From Myxocyprinus asiaticus (lineage: Eukaryota > Chordata > Actinopteri > Cypriniformes > Catostomidae), in contig NC_059393.1 of assembly GCF_019703515.2 (NCBI RefSeq), positions 12,426,001-12,490,000 of the forward strand: 64,000 nt of DNA, in the 5' to 3' direction. Shown here piece by piece: positions 20,091 to 33,667 of the stretch. The notes below the pieces were generated by a model that made no database searches, had not been told where the DNA came from, and saw only the letters and a program-made list of their open reading frames with translations. The position numbers and the translations under genes are program-made. The stretch's first letter is position 1. The number at the start of each line of letters is the position of its first letter.

Positions 20091-21671
20091 CAGGTGCATC
20101 TCAATAAATTAGAATGTCGTGGAAAAGTTCATTTATTTCAGTAATTCAACTCAAATTGTGAAACTCGTGTATTAAATAAATTCAATGCACACAGACTGAA
20201 GTAGTTTAAGTCTTTGGTTCTTTTAATTGTGATGATTTTGGCTCACATTTAACAAAAACCCACCAATTCACTATCTCAAAAAATTAGAATACATCATAAG
20301 ACCAATAAAAAAAACATTTTTAGTGAATTGTTGGCCTTCTGGAAAGTATGTTCATTTACTGTATATGTACTCAATACTTGGTAGGGGCTCCTTTTGCTTT
20401 AATTACTGCCTCAATTCGGCGTGGCATGGAGGTGATCAGTTTGTGGCACTGCTGAGGTGGTATGGAAGCCCAGGTTTCTTTGACAGTGGCCTTCAGCTCA
20501 TCTGCATTTTTTGGTCTCTTGTTTCTCATTTTCCTCTTGACAATACCCCATAGATTCTCTATGGGGTTCAGGTCTGGTGAGTTTGCTGGCCAGTCAAGCA
20601 CACCAACACCATGGTCATTTAACCAACTTTTGGTGCTTTTGGCAGTGTGGGCAGGTGCCAAATCCTGCTGGAAAATGAAATCAGCATCTTTAAAAAGCTG
20701 GTCAGCAGAAGGAAGCATGAAGTGCTCCAAAATGTCTTGGTAAACGGGTGCAGTGACTTTGGTTTTCAAAAAACACAATGGACCAACACCAGCAGATGAC
20801 ATTGCACCCCAAATCATCACAGACTGTGGAAACTTAACACTGGACTTCAAGCAACTTGGGCTATGAGCTTCTCCACCCTTCCTTCAGACTCTAGGACCTT
20901 GGTTTCCAAATGAAATACAAAACTTGCTCTCATCTGAAAAGAGGACTTTGGACCACTGGGCAACAGTCCAGTTCTTCTTCTCCTTAGCCCAGGTAAGACA
21001 CCTCTGACGTTGTCTGTGGTTCAGGAGTGGCTTGACAAGAGGAATACGACAACTGTAGCCAAATTCCTTGACACGTCTGTGAGTGGTGGCTCTTGATGCC
21101 TTGACCCCAGCCTCAGTCCATTCCTTGTGAAGTTCACCCAAATTCTTGAATCGATTTTGCTTGACAATCATAAGGCTGCGGTTCTCTCGGCTGGTTGTGC
21201 ATCTTTTTCTTCCACACTTTTTCCTTCCACTCAACTTTCTGTTAACATGCTTGGATACAGCACTCTGTGAACAGCCAGCTTCTTTGGCAATGAATGTTTG
21301 TGGCTTACCCTCCTTGTGAAGGGTGTCAATGATTGTCTTCTGGACAACTGTCAGATCAGCAGTCTTCCCCATGATTGTGTAGCCTAGTGAACCAAACTGA
21401 GAGACCATTTTGAAGGCTCAGGAAACCTTTGCAGGTGTTTTGAGTTGATTAGCTGATTGGCATGTCACCATATTCTAATTTTTTGAGATAGTGAATTGGT
21501 GGGTTTTTGTTAAATGTGAGCCAAAATCATCACAATTAAAAGAACCAAAGACTTAAACTAGTTCAGTCTGTGTGCAGTGAATTTATTTAATACACGAGTT
21601 TCACAATTTGAGTTGAATTACTGAAATAAATGAACTTTTCCACGACATTCTAATTTATTGAGATGCACCTG
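20091..21671 (-). mobile_element. Nearly intact Tc1-like transposon, 1581 bp
   Basis: Flanked by TA on both sides (20089-20090, 21672-21673). Terminal inverted repeats of 201 bp (20091-20291 and 21471-21671) begin CAGGTGCATCTCAATAAATT and differ at only about 2 positions by eye, which points to a young insertion. One transposase gene on the minus strand lies between them. Confidence 0.95.
20371..21408 (-). pseudogene. Tc1 transposase with one in-frame stop
   Basis: DDE/D transposase that would cut and paste the element by its TIRs. The likely start is MGKTADLTVVQ at about 21372 (an ATG 12 codons upstream is also open). An N-terminal paired-like helix-turn-helix (FIAKEAGCSQSAVSKHVNRK) with a basic GRKKCGRKR stretch is followed by the catalytic motifs FSDESKF, FQQDLAPAHTA and DLNPIENLWG, so all three acidic residues are kept. 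A TGA at 20884-20886 interrupts the frame; both halves are in the same frame and total about 333 codons, near the family's usual length. The stop stands where Trp is expected (inference from the family). Confidence 0.93.
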
Positions 21672-21673
21672 TA

Positions 21674-23494
21674 TATATATATATATATATATGTAATTTT
21701 GTTGTTTATATTTACATTACATTTTGACCTGAAAAACAGCAAATACTGTTCAACAGATATCACATAGACAATTTTTTTTTTCAAAATGGTAAATGATTAT
21801 TTGAAATTATTTGTGCATAATTAATATTATTGAGCTACACAGTTTCTTTCTTTTTTTTTTTTTTTAAATAACCAATAAGATCCTCCAAACTGTGCTTGTA
21901 GTTAGCACATATAAGTTATAACAAAATAACTTTACTTGTGGGCTCCATTCTTTCATTGAAGTAATCAAAGCATAAAGAGTTTATCAGCAGTTCATTACTA
22001 TGTCGATCCCCTAGCTATAGGAACTGACCCAATTTGCGCACAGAAATGCCTCCATATGCTCTGCATGCCTAAACATTTGAAAGAACACGTTATCTGCATG
22101 CTTAACGAGCAATGACCTGTAACAAGAGCAAGTGAACTGCATCGTAACAGCTGACATCCTCCGCCATATGTTCTCTTAGACACGCTAGATGAATTTGTAG
22201 CTAACTAAACACCAATTGTCATTTTTATACTCTTGGCTCACTTCATGAGGAACATTGAAATCCAATAGCGATTTCAGAGACTCACATGGACCGAAAGCAG
22301 ATTAAATATGGACATGTGGAGGCTGTGTAAATATTGCATAAAAATGTTCTGGAAGTACATACAGTATGGTATAAATGAAAATGAACTAATGGTCAGGATT
22401 TATGCTGTCCACTTATGGCTCACAGAAAAGGTTTCATTCCACTTACGTGCTTGCGTTGGAGTATTTTGAATAAAAAGGCAACAATGTGCATTCTGGGAAA
22501 CATTCAAGAAATTATGTGAAATGACTTGTGCGCTCAGTGCCTGCAATTCAGCCAAATGAAGTAGATTTTTAATATAATGAAAAAGGCTGTGCATTAACTC
22601 ACTAGAGCAGTTTATAGACTGGGAAACTGATGCTGATTTCGAAAAGCATGAGCTGTTGCAATGGCAGTACAGTATGCTGCCTGGCAGAGAGTTGCACTAA
22701 TGTGATGTAATTGCAATCATAATTACAATCATTAATATTATTCATGGGATTCACAGATGTTAAAATCCTGCCAACCAATTTGTTGCATTTGTGACCCCTC
22801 ATCCAAATGAAAAAGAAATACAGACATACAGACACACAAGTTTGAACAATGTACCTAAAAGCGGGCGAGTCAATCAGGACCCAATATGCAACTGTGCAGC
22901 AGTGATCATTATTTAGTTGAACAGCTAAATCCAAGAGACTTTCAAAACCAAATTAATTACTGTCGAAAGAAAAACAGGTTCTGTTTTTTGATTAACGGAC
23001 TCAAGTGATACTCGGTGCACATGATTAGCGACTGGTCAATAGCATTGGTAAGTCTCAGCCATGCTACCTGATATTCCCAGCAGTGGTTAATGTAAACACA
23101 GCTGTTTAACACCCTCCACGCTCACACCCACGAAAAATCTAGGCTTTGTGTGAGGTCATGGCAACCTTTCCCCCATGTGTGCATGTCTCCTTTCATTCAA
23201 CTTCTATCTTATTACATGTCACCTGGAATTAGGGTTAAATTCCTTTAAAAAACGCTGAATAATGCCTGAATGCTCCATGAAAATGCTACAAAAGTAAAGC
23301 TTTAGTGTGTGCTAAACTCTCAAGTTCAATTCTTGAATTTGAATTAATGTGGCAAACAGTTTGCAAAATTGCAATTTGAAATAAATAAAGTAAAATTAAA
23401 ATGAATTGAAATGCAATGAAATTCAAATAATGGCAATAAATGTTATTTTTAACAAGAACAGGAAAGTTCAAGACAAAATTTGTTGTTCCTAGAC
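21674..23494. other. Intergenic, mostly unique
   Basis: Holds a short (TA)n directly after the Tc1, T-runs near 21770 and 21850, and otherwise single-copy-looking DNA (22000-23250). The ORFs here show no domain and are taken as chance. Confidence 0.5.
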
Positions 23495-23829
23495 AAATAA
23501 AAGTTTGTTAATGGATGGTATATGCTTCTATTGAAGTGACCAGTCAGTGTTATTTCATCTAAATAATAATAAAATAATAATAATAATAATAATAAATGTG
23601 TTGAATAGCAGAAATTATGGCAAAGAACTACACTTCCCATGATTCTGAAGGGAAATCCACCAATCAGAGAATCACGGCAAACAAAGTGCACCAAATGAGC
23701 TCTGCAATGATCGTTCACCTCCTTACACTCTCAAACTATTGGAATATTTGCAAATATTTTCATAATTTACAATGAAATCAAAATGTATTGTTTATTTACC
23801 GATAATCAACAACTTTAAATGAATAGTTA

Positions 23830-25405
23830 GGGGGCCGAGCACCGAAGGTGCTGGAACCCTATTGTTTTTGTACTGATTTTCCGTTTTTTCGTATTATTAT
23901 TTTTCTGCCATAAAACTATCTGGGCAGCAATAACCGTAAGTCCAAGGGAACCCAAACTTGGCAGGATGGTTCCAGACGTGCACTGCTACTCCGGCATAAG
24001 CACATACCTCCATCTGACCCTAGGTAGCGCTATAATAGGCACTTTTACTTTTTTGCTCATATCTTTGCAACCGTAAGGGCTAGAATAAAACAAAATATTC
24101 CTCTAATTCCTTGGGTCAAGCCCTACAAAATGTATATCTCTGATTTCATTTCCACCCTGAATTTTTTTTTCTGTAAAAGTTGCTTTTTCGAACTCTTCCT
24201 AGACTGTTAATCCAATTTGCATGAAAAGTTGTATGCATCATCTGTAGACCCTTCTGACAAAAAAATGTCAAATCGTTCCAAAGATATTAGTGATAAAATT
24301 CCTTCGTTTGAATGCACTTGGATTCAGTGATCAATATCTACTCAACGCAAAGTCCAAACGTATCAAAACTCGGTACACATAGTCAACAGGCCATGTTTCC
24401 ACATATTTCCGCTCAATTCTGCCCATATGGGGGGGCGCTATAACAAAAAGAAATCACATAGCCGTTTGATCGACAAAGTTCAAATTAAATATGCACCTTC
24501 TATGGTTCAAGCGCTAATGTATCCTTAACATATCGATTCGAAAAAACAAAATGTTTGCCAGCAGCCAATCAAATTTCAGCACCTAATAACTTAAATTGTG
24601 AATGGCCGATGGTCATGAAATGTATTATACACAAGAAGGGTCTCTACACGAAGCTGTGTATAACATTTTGTGAGAATCGGCCACACGGTAGCGCTATAGT
24701 TAGCTAATTTGTGGTTTTGCTAATAACTCTGGAACCCTACAGGCTAGAATAATTTTTCTTAGCTTCTCCAAATCGTACAGTGCCCCCAAATCATATGGTC
24801 ACATGGATTTCAATTTCCACCTGAAAACTTTTCAACCACTTTGATTTTTTTGAAAACCATGGCCGTTTCCTTGATTCCCCGAAATTTAGTATACATCATC
24901 TACAGACCCTCCTGACAAAGAATAATCAAAAGTATTTTGATGCGTTAAGTTGTTGGAAGATATAAGCAAATTCGTTTTGGGGTGTGGCCTGTAAGCACTA
25001 ATTGGCCTGTATCTTGAGAATTAAAAATTCAAACTTAACAAAACTTAAAACACATAGGCAAGACAACATTCTGAGATCACATGCAAAACTGTTTCAATTT
25101 TTGATGCTAGGGGGCGCTATAACTTAAGAAAATCCAATTTTTGCTACTGTGATTAAGGCAGTTAGGATTAGGGTTTGATTTTGGGTTAGGGTCTGAGTTA
25201 GTCACATACATAATTTTATCAATCTGTGATGCTAGGGGGCACAATAACTTAAAGCCCTTTTTGTGCTCTGTCATTAAGGCAGTTAAGGTTAGGGTTTGAT
25301 TTAGGGTTTGAGTGAGGGTTAGGGTTTCATAGACTCTTTCCACTCAAATCTAATTATTTTTGTCATTTTTCCACGTGCTTGGCCCCCAACAAATTCTGCT
25401 TGTGG
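23830..25405. mobile_element. 1.58-kb non-coding element with TTA duplication
   Basis: Begins GGGGGCCGAGCACCGAAGGT; the right end contains CACGTGCTTGGCCCCC (inverted match to the start) followed by about 17 bases. TTA flanks both sides (23827-23829, 25406-25408), and the uninterrupted repeat at 45.7 kb confirms the junctions. The interior is rich in GGGGGCGCTATA-like motifs and has no transposase. Repeats of this GGGGCCGAGCACCGAAGGTG type are common in cyprinids; the superfamily is unknown, perhaps Harbinger-like from the TSD. Confidence 0.8.
25103..25335. repeat. 125-bp direct duplication with telomere-like TTAGGG motifs
   Basis: Two units begin GATGCTAGGGGGC at 25103 and 25228. Each holds ATAACTTAA, then ATTAAGGCAGTTA and a cluster of TTAGGGTTTGA / GGTTAGGGT motifs. 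It lies inside the 1.58-kb element. Confidence 0.8.
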
Positions 25406-25680
25406 TTATATTTCTGTGTTTTTAATTCTATTATGTTTATTACGTTTAATCTTAAGACGTTAAGCACACAGTCTTGGGCCGTTGACTTTTTGTCGGATTT
25501 TCAAATATTGTTTTTTTTTTTGTTATAGCGTTGTGACTTACCTTGGAGCTGGCTGGTTTGGTTCATGGCTAAAAAGTTTTCAATGAAGGATTTGATGAAA
25601 TCTCTATGGAAAAAAAGTATGGGAAAAATACTTGCAGAACCAATACAACTGAAAAATTGGGCGGGTACTGATGTGCTGTA

Positions 25681-26297
25681 TGTGCAAGTTTCTAATTTAT
25701 AAATTAAACGAGAGACAGTTCTTTAATGCAAAATTTTGCCCAACCCTGCACAAACGGTTCTACTACAATGCTACTATAACGACAAGTAATTATGTCTTTT
25801 TTACAGTATAACTAATTTTGTAATTATATGTCCATACAAACACAATGGTACGGATGTTACACAGCCGTCAGATTACCGTCAAAGTCAATGTTAGCTTGTC
25901 AGAGCCTTCAGCTCCATTTACCACAACTGGCAGTCAAAGCCATGTGTAAGTTCGTCTTTTGGACAAATAATTATTCACAGGCATTGATGACTCCAAAGTC
26001 ATGCTTAAACGAATGTCTGTCGTGATAGCCGTGAAGTGCCTCCTGGCTCATATTCTCACTGAGTGTATTAATATGAAAGTGCCTCTCAAAAACGTAACCA
26101 GCCAGATCAGCTATTTCCATGTTTAAATAGTTGATGGAGTTTCTAAAAATAAAGCGCTATAAGTTGCTTTTAATATATTCTGGCTTCTCTTGATCAGTGA
26201 ACAAGAAAATGTTATCCTGCTGTATTAGTGATGTATTTTTCATACTAAGCAGTAAAGATTAATCTCTATTTTTCCTAGCCACACTCTGTTCAAAGTC
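25681..26297. other. Intergenic, nothing recognised
   Basis: About 600 bp of unremarkable AT-rich DNA between repeats. Confidence 0.45.
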
Positions 26298-26889
26298 TTA
26301 AAGGTGTAGTTCATCCAAAAATACAAATTCTGTCATCATTTACTCACCCCCATGTCGTTTTTTATCCATGGAGTTATTTTGCAGAATATCCTAGCTGCTC
26401 TTTTCCTTACAATGCAAGTGAATAGGGACTGGAACATCTGAATCCAAAAATGACTAAAAAAGAAAAGAAAAAATGCACCAGGTTTGACTTCAATTACATC
26501 AAATGTCAAACCCGGTTCAATGTGTATTGAAGCGCCATGTTTGAATCTCAAACGAGATTTGAGAGCTATGGGAAGATTTTCAAGGGAAGGGGAATACATT
26601 TTAGTCTTTTCCTCACACAAAGCTATTTTATGGCTTAAGAGTACTCGGAAAATAACTAATTCGTTTGAATGAACTACTTCTGTTATACTTTAATGGCTTT
26701 TTTTTTTTGTTGCAGTTTTTGCCGTTTTTGGTGCTTGACAGCTCTAGTACCAATCTCTGTCATTTTATGGAAAAGAGTGGTCAGAACATTTAGCAAAATA
26801 TCTCCTTTAGTGTTCCACAGAAGATAGAAAGTCAGTAAAGTAAACAAACGAAAACAGAATTTAAATTTTAGGGTGTGCTATTCCTTTAA
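26298..26889. mobile_element. Foldback MITE, diverged copy
   Basis: Starts TTAAAGGTGTAGTTCATCC and ends AGGGTGTGCTATTCCTTTAA. It keeps TCATCATTTACTCACCC, ACAATGCAAGTGAATAGGGA and TCCTCACACAAAGCTAT. The arms are more diverged than in the other copies. Confidence 0.75.
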
Positions 26890-28139
26890 AACCACAGTGA
26901 CTGTTCAGAATTCTGTTGGGATGAATATAAGCAAGTTTACACTTGTTTATAAAGGGACATTTATTTTCGACCATCTCCGAGGAGTAAACACAAGACACAG
27001 CAAGCCCTGTCACCAAAAAGGAATATCCAACTAATTCAAATAAACAGTGTGTCGTCTAGTTGAGGTCTAACAGGTTTAGGTCAACTCTATTGCTAATACT
27101 CTGGAATTCATGTGTTCTGATGTGTGATGTGTACTTTCATTTCTAATCATATCTTGTGGACATTATGCCCAGAGACAGCAGCCAAAAGGAAACAGCGTAC
27201 ACAATTAAAGCATCACACCATGAAAACAAATATTGTTGTTTTAACTGTTTTTAGGTTATTCTTGACACACACCTGCACACTAACATTGACACAGTGTGCT
27301 TTAATATATTATGTTGTGACTCTGAATTCAATAGTAGGTGGATACTATTCTCATCTCTGTTTAAAACAGTAAAATTGTAGCTTCTACCGAACAGCACATT
27401 TCGCCTAAAATCACTGGTTGGGTTGGTTAGTGGCTTAGAACTCTGTTGTGAAATCACTATGGAAAAAAATGAATGGAAAAAAAAATACTTCCAGAGCCAA
27501 GACCTGAAAAAGTGGAAAGGCACTGTTGAGCTCTATCTAAAGGTTTCAGGTTTCCTGAACACTCATCTTCCATTGGTTGGACAAAAAAGCAGCCTCACCC
27601 CAAACTCATGCCATTGGTTGAGCTCATATTACTATGTCAGGCTGGTCAGTACACTGAAACAAAAAGAGTAATGCTTAAGGCCCAAGCATACTTCATACAA
27701 AATCGAAGAAAGAATGGGTGTGACATCATTTAGAACATAATCTGGCTAAAAGAAGGTGTTTTTGAGCTCGTTACGGTGGGTCGTAACAGCTCGCCAGTGC
27801 GAACTTTTAGGAAAACTTTGTACCGGCTGCTTAACCTTATAATGCAGTTGTATCAAATAATATCAAATGATTCACAACGTTTGACAGCTCCTGTTTCACT
27901 CTCCGTTCAAGATGATGAGCCAAGCGACCTATGGTTTGTAAGTTTCACATGTTTATGGCACCATCTAGTGGTTATTTTTGAAAGAAATGTGGATTCAATG
28001 TTTATATCGATCTATTTAAAATGGCGGCGAAAAGTTACTCTTATGTTGGGATAATGATACAACAGGCTTTTGAGGTATTCCTCAATCACCATTACGTTAC
28101 ATTCATGCCCACCGCAAAAAAAAAAAAAAAAAAAAAATG

Positions 28140-28142
<3 letters not shown>
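26890..28142. other. Intergenic with a partial family Y copy
   Basis: 27380-27530 matches the right part of family Y (GTGGCTTAGAACTCT, AAATCACTATGGAAAAAAAT, a CCAGAGC motif). 27575-27630 shares CTCATGCCATTGGTTGAG, in opposite orientation, with 55330-55360. 27664-28060 is less AT-rich; its start GGCCCAAGCATACTTC resembles the TIR of the 15627 MITE, but no partner end was found. Confidence 0.5.

Positions 28143-28207
<65 letters not shown>
28143..28207. repeat. (TA)n microsatellite
   Basis: About 65 bp of TA preceded closely by an A-run (28116-28137). Confidence 0.95.
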
Positions 28208-28209
<2 letters not shown>

Positions 28210-31200
28210 TTTTACTAATACTAATATTTCTGTGTATTTGCATATATGCAGCCTGCTCTGTCATTATAAAGATTATTTTACATTACAAGCTATGATGATG
28301 TCATCTTACCTGAGATACCTTAAGTCCCAGAGAAAAAAGTTTTACAATTTCCCTTTTTTAATTGTCAATATAGTGTTTGGTGCATAAAATACATATGACA
28401 AAAATTGTTTATTGAAAAAAAGAATATTTTATTCATATTGTATTTGATGTGCTGATTTAACCAGTGATATATTTCAGTCCATATTTATAGACCAAGGAGA
28501 GGAAGTTGTCATGGCCAAACTCTCAAACATTTGGTATCTCTGAAAAGCCCAGGGAGTCCTCTGATAATACCCCAAGATTTACCACTGTGGCATGTATGGG
28601 CTAAGAAAAACTTAAATAAAAAATGTCCTACACAAAATGAATTGCTGGGCCCCAGGAGGATAATGACCTTTAAAGCCTAATGTATCAAATATGATACATA
28701 AAAAAATTTTTTTTGTCATATGTCGTATGCTTTACAGGGTTAACACCTTCTTACTGTCATTGGTCCATGTTATTGGTAGGTGTGACCTGGAGCTCCACCT
28801 ACTTTGAGGCCGACAGCTAATTCCCATTCAGTCAGTTAAGATCAGTCAACATGAACACACCGATGTGCAGAGTTATTAGCTAAACTAAATCGAATCAAAT
28901 TAAAGCAAATTTACCTAAATCTGTTTTTAGATTGTTCGCGTAGAGACATTTTCCCAGAACATGTCATGTGATTTGTTTTGTTTAATTAGTCTACAAAAGG
29001 AATCAAATCTGCAATAGTGTCATCATAAAATACAACAAACAAAGGTTAGCCGCTGCATATTATGGCTTCGTATAGCGTGTTAGTGTGTTAGCACAATGAA
29101 TGCAGAATGTAAACATGTCAAATTTTGCATATATATTACTTTAATTCATCATCGAATAGTTAAAACACTAATTTGAATTCTATTCGTAGAATGAGGCATG
29201 AAGTCACTGATAACACATTTTAACGTATTAGATAAGGTTTTGCATACATGTGCGTCCTTCCCAGTGGCATGGCTGGTGTCTGAATGTTCGCAAACAGTAT
29301 GTTGTTGCTCAGCTGTTTCAAACTTCTTTTTGGCTCTGAGTGAAGAACGAAGAAGAACTCGGGGCCTTTACTCACAATTGTCATTAAACTAGATATATCA
29401 AATGAACGAAGTATTTTTAACATATTTTTTTTTTTACACAGTTTACCTCTTATTGCTTTCCAGTGTATTAAAACAAAGGCAGGATTACAAATTGACAAAA
29501 AGGAATAAAACGGTGTAACCCGTGTACAGAATACGTGCCGAATGTGCTATAGCCACAGGCCCCTCCGGAGACTTGTTCCAAGTTATTTATGATTCAGGAA
29601 TTAATCTCACTTAGTGAAGCTCCCGAAGAAGCGATCATCTTGAAAAGCAGAGAGGTGGGGGAGGTCTGCGGCAACGGTAGGGGCTGAAGCACGATTCAAG
29701 ACTTATTTAAATCCCCCTCGTAGATTAGAAACCAGTTTGACAACCCTTTCACCACTTGTGATATCTGAGGTTTTTTTATGCCACTGAAAAAAAGAAGTTA
29801 ATCCATTTGGAATTTACAGATGATATGAAGCAGAGCAGGAGACAAACTGTGCCGGGTGTTTCCGGAGAAATATTTCCATATTACCGATAATTTGTCAACA
29901 GAAATGCAAATAAGGGTTGCATTTGAGCCATTGTAGAGCTGAATGCCATATTTTCCCATTGTTGAGGCTGAATCGCCCAAGGCTTTTTCTTCCCCGAGGG
30001 AAAGATTATTTATGGATGGGTAAATATCATTGGCATATTATAGAAGTAAATAAAGAAATATGATGCTGTTTTCGAAATAATGTTGGGAAATGTATTGCTC
30101 TTCTAAATGAACCATTATGATTTTATTCCACTATGTTTTGCTTGGAGGCTCAGATGGACAGGATTAGAAATGTCTTTTTACCAAAATTATTTAAGTTAGA
30201 CACAATCAAAATTGTAATTGTATAAGAAACACCTCTAATGATTCTGTTCTTTTATCTCTGTAATAAATAAAAAGACACTTAAAGCCCCAATGAAATATAA
30301 GGTTAACAAACCTTGCCATTTCATGACCTGATTTAGCTTCTTTGATTGCTCATTATGAATGTGTAGAAAATCACGAGCTTATTAATTAAATCATCATTAA
30401 TCATGCTATGGAACATTTGAGCTATAAGCACAATCCAATTAGATCATTTTGTTTGTTGGTTGGTTGGCTGTATATTGCTGTATGGCAAATGCACAGATTA
30501 AGCAAATAAATGACATTTATGTATATTTTCAAGGCTTCAGTGGACACTCAGCTTCCCATAAGCTTCATCCGACCTTGAGCAATACAATTCATGATTATCC
30601 AATGTCCAATGAATAAAATAGTAAGAATTTACAGTTATTTACAGTATTATGACTGAATCAATCTGACTACATTGGATTACACCATGGAAAGTAAGTAGCA
30701 ACTATCGAATTGTACTTTTTATAGTGAATAACTAGGGTTAGAAGCGTCAGCTATTTGGAGCATAAATGTACAGTGTGTGCTTGTGTATGTGTGTGTTTCA
30801 CACTGACTGAGCAAATGTGCTCTTGTGCCTCCAGAGTCCTGGTATACCACAATCCTCCTTCCCTCTCTCCTCTCTGTCTGTCTGTCGGTCAACCTCATCC
30901 GCCTGTCTATCACTCTTCTTCCATTTTGGGTGTATGTTGTCAGTCTCATGTTGGTTTGGGGCCAGCTTCCTCATACACACAGTATATGCCAGTGTGCTTC
31001 GGGGACGGCTGCGCCACGCCACAGTGGCCTTATAAGTGTGCCTTACGTAATTGCCAACTGTCTCGAATCATTAGGGGCAGCCTTTAAAAAATACATGCTT
31101 CTGCCAACAGCTGCGTACTCTCGACTTTGCCTGCCTTTCAGATCAGATTTGCTTTAGAGGTTCCACTCAGATAAATTTAACCCAGGGCACAATGAGAGCT

Positions 31201-31240
31201 GAGAGGACCTCAACTATCTATTCCTTTCTCCTGCACAAAG
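28208..31240. other. Intergenic, mostly unique
   Basis: 3 kb without recognised genes. 29520-30010 and 30950-31160 are less AT-rich, free of repeats and lack coding potential, so they are candidates for conserved non-coding elements. 28540-28700 looks repeat-like (palindrome TGTATCAAATATGATACA at about 28680). Confidence 0.45.
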
Positions 31241-31248
31241 AAAGAATC

Positions 31249-31350
31249 TATCCATCCATCAATCCATCCATCCATCCATCCATCCAGCTATCTATCTATC
31301 TATCTGTCTGTCTGTCTGTCTGGCTGTCTGTCTGGCTGTCTGTCTGGCTT
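31249..31350. repeat. Compound microsatellite (CATC)n-(TATC)n-(TGTC)n
   Basis: Tandem ATCC/CATC units pass into CTAT units, then TCTG units with GGCTGTC variants. Three related tetranucleotide arrays in a row. Confidence 0.9.
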
Positions 31351-32302
31351 GGAGCAGCACAGTGGGATTCTGTTTTAAGAATCCGTTTCCCTTCCGGATG
31401 AAAAATGACAAAGCAGATGCCAACATTTTTATAACAAAAATACAATTAGCATAATATTGCTGTCATTATCTTTGCAACTTAAAAAAATCTGATTATGTTG
31501 TTTTTAGGAATCTGAAGAGAATTTAAAGAGGCCATTCATTTCAGCTGTCACATTTGAAATGATTGTCCTCATATTTTGGTGCATGCTCATATGCAAGTAG
31601 CATTCACCATTTTATGTAATAATTAAAGCCAGCTTTGTGTGAGTGTATGTGTATGTGTTTGTGTGTCTAAGCATGTTCTGTTTAGCATATGAGTGATGAG
31701 CACACACTCCGACAGCCATGTCACATTCTGTAAGAATGGGGACAGTTCAGACGCAGCTTCCCTGCAGACACACTCCCACAAACAAACACATGCACGCACA
31801 CATCTGTGTGCAAGCACTCCAATAACAGCAAAATAGCTGTTCTACTTCACCTTAATAATGACTATAAACTTAATAATATGTCCAACATTTGGTGGCCCTC
31901 AAAGAATAAACAAGAAAATATTTTTGTGGCACTAACTGTAAGTTAAGAGTGTTGGTGTGATGCACAGAAAATGAGGTAATGGGGTAATAGCAATACCATT
32001 AGCATTTTGATTAATAATTATTAATTTACTGCATTTTTAAATATAAATTCATATTAATTGCATTTTTTGTTTCACAGATGCAGGTTATTTGCCTATCAAC
32101 AATATATGATATTTAAAAGAAAGTTACATTTTAATAAAATAATAATAAAAAAAGATTTGTATAGTGTCAAAAATCTACTATTGTTTTACTTTATAATAAT
32201 AAGAAAATAAAGAAATATGAATAAAACAAATAATAACTATACTGTATATATAATAAAGTAAATAAATATATATAACAAAAACAATAAAATGTATTATATT
32301 AA

Positions 32303-32370
<68 letters not shown>

Positions 32371-33589
32371 TATAACCATTAGTGTAATATTTACTATGCT
32401 ACTTATCTCAAAATCCTGAAAATCTGTTTTCTATTTGATTCTTCATACATGCATGTAGCGTAACATGTAGTTAGGGTAAACATACCTTGAAAATGTACCT
32501 TCAAGATATGTCAGAGATAACTTTTCTTATTCTTTATAGCTATTGTTTTCTTTACACTGGATCAGGTATGGGCCTTACCTGTTTAAAGACATATCCTGGA
32601 TTGATGCAATTTTTATTTATTTTTTTATCATTATTTGAAGGCATCTTCCTCAGGAAGAGGTGCTTAGTCAAATCCGAAGGTCACAAAAGGGGCCCCATGT
32701 TCCCAGGGTCAGATGATGTCACCAGACTGAGACAAAGGGAGGTGTTGGGTAGGTGGCGGCTCAGAGGTCTCTGTGTCGTTTTCATTCACCACAGGGGTGA
32801 ATGGTGGCCGTGAGAATGCAAAGGAAGATCAGTACTGTTCAGACCAACAGCCCGAGGCCCCCTAAAAATTATTTACACATGCTAGAGTAGTCTGCCCATG
32901 TGAGGAGAACTCTTGATAAATACCACAGAGTTTTGTCTCATTGTCTCACACCTTTTTGAGAACATAAATTGTTTCTTCAACTTCAGGCACTTTTAGCACT
33001 GTGGATTTAATGTAAAGTCTCGTTAAAACATTTGTAACACTCTCACTATTTATTTATTTATTTATTTTTATTTGTCTACTAACAATGCCCAACAGTGTAT
33101 GCACAAGCATCAGAGGAGATTTATTTCATTTTTTTTATAATACTTTATAGCCATTTTATCTCAAAGTCTGAAATTCTGCATTGTGTTTAATAGAACACAA
33201 TAGCAGGTGGTGGCACATTTTTAACGTTTTTGACATATAATGCTAGACTCCTTGGTCTTGGTAATGTCATAGCTAACATTTTATGTTTCCTATCTTACAC
33301 ACAGTTAAATACTATTTTCAAACTGTTTTGCATAATTTGAAAAAATAAATTGAAAATATAATAAAATAAAATACTCTGCTCATAAGTGATTTTTACCTTT
33401 AATTAAAAAAAAAAAAAACACAAATAAATAAATACATTTTAAACACCACTGGCCTCATTTTTATTTATTTTTTAATCTCAAACAAGCTCTTAATGGACAC
33501 TTTTGTTGACTTGGTTAACAAGTACACAAACTTTTTAACCAACATTTTTTTGAAATTTTTGTTGTGGAAATGACGCTTTGGGACAGTTG

Positions 33590-33667
<78 letters not shown>

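Larger units (their letters stand above)
23495..25680. repeat. Older repeat (family Y), split by an inserted element
   Basis: Left part 23495-23829 and right part 25406-25680 match the continuous copy at about 45300-45960 in order and orientation: ATGGTATATGCT, CCACCAATCAGAGAATC, TCTCAAACTA, AATCAACAACTT; then after the insertion TTTTTGTC, CCGATTTTCA or similar, GGTTTGGTTCAT, and a GTGGGCGGG-like motif (here TTGGGCGGG). An (ATA)n tract lies at 23563-23595. Non-coding; class unknown. Confidence 0.75.

Noticed and set aside
25103..25335. True telomeric or subtelomeric DNA
   Set aside because: TTAGGG motifs are few and embedded in a transposon-like unit with unrelated DNA on both sides.
23830..25405. 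Coding transposase inside the GGGGCCGAGCACC element
   Set aside because: The only ORF (25107-25343, minus) is a translation of the TTAGGG-like duplication. No DDE or other enzyme motif was found.
28070..28387. ORF with long Tyr-Ile repeat, and similar Tyr-Ile or Cys-Val repeat ORFs at 3104, 33465, 35311 and 50599
   Set aside because: These are plain translations of (TA)n and (TG)n microsatellites.
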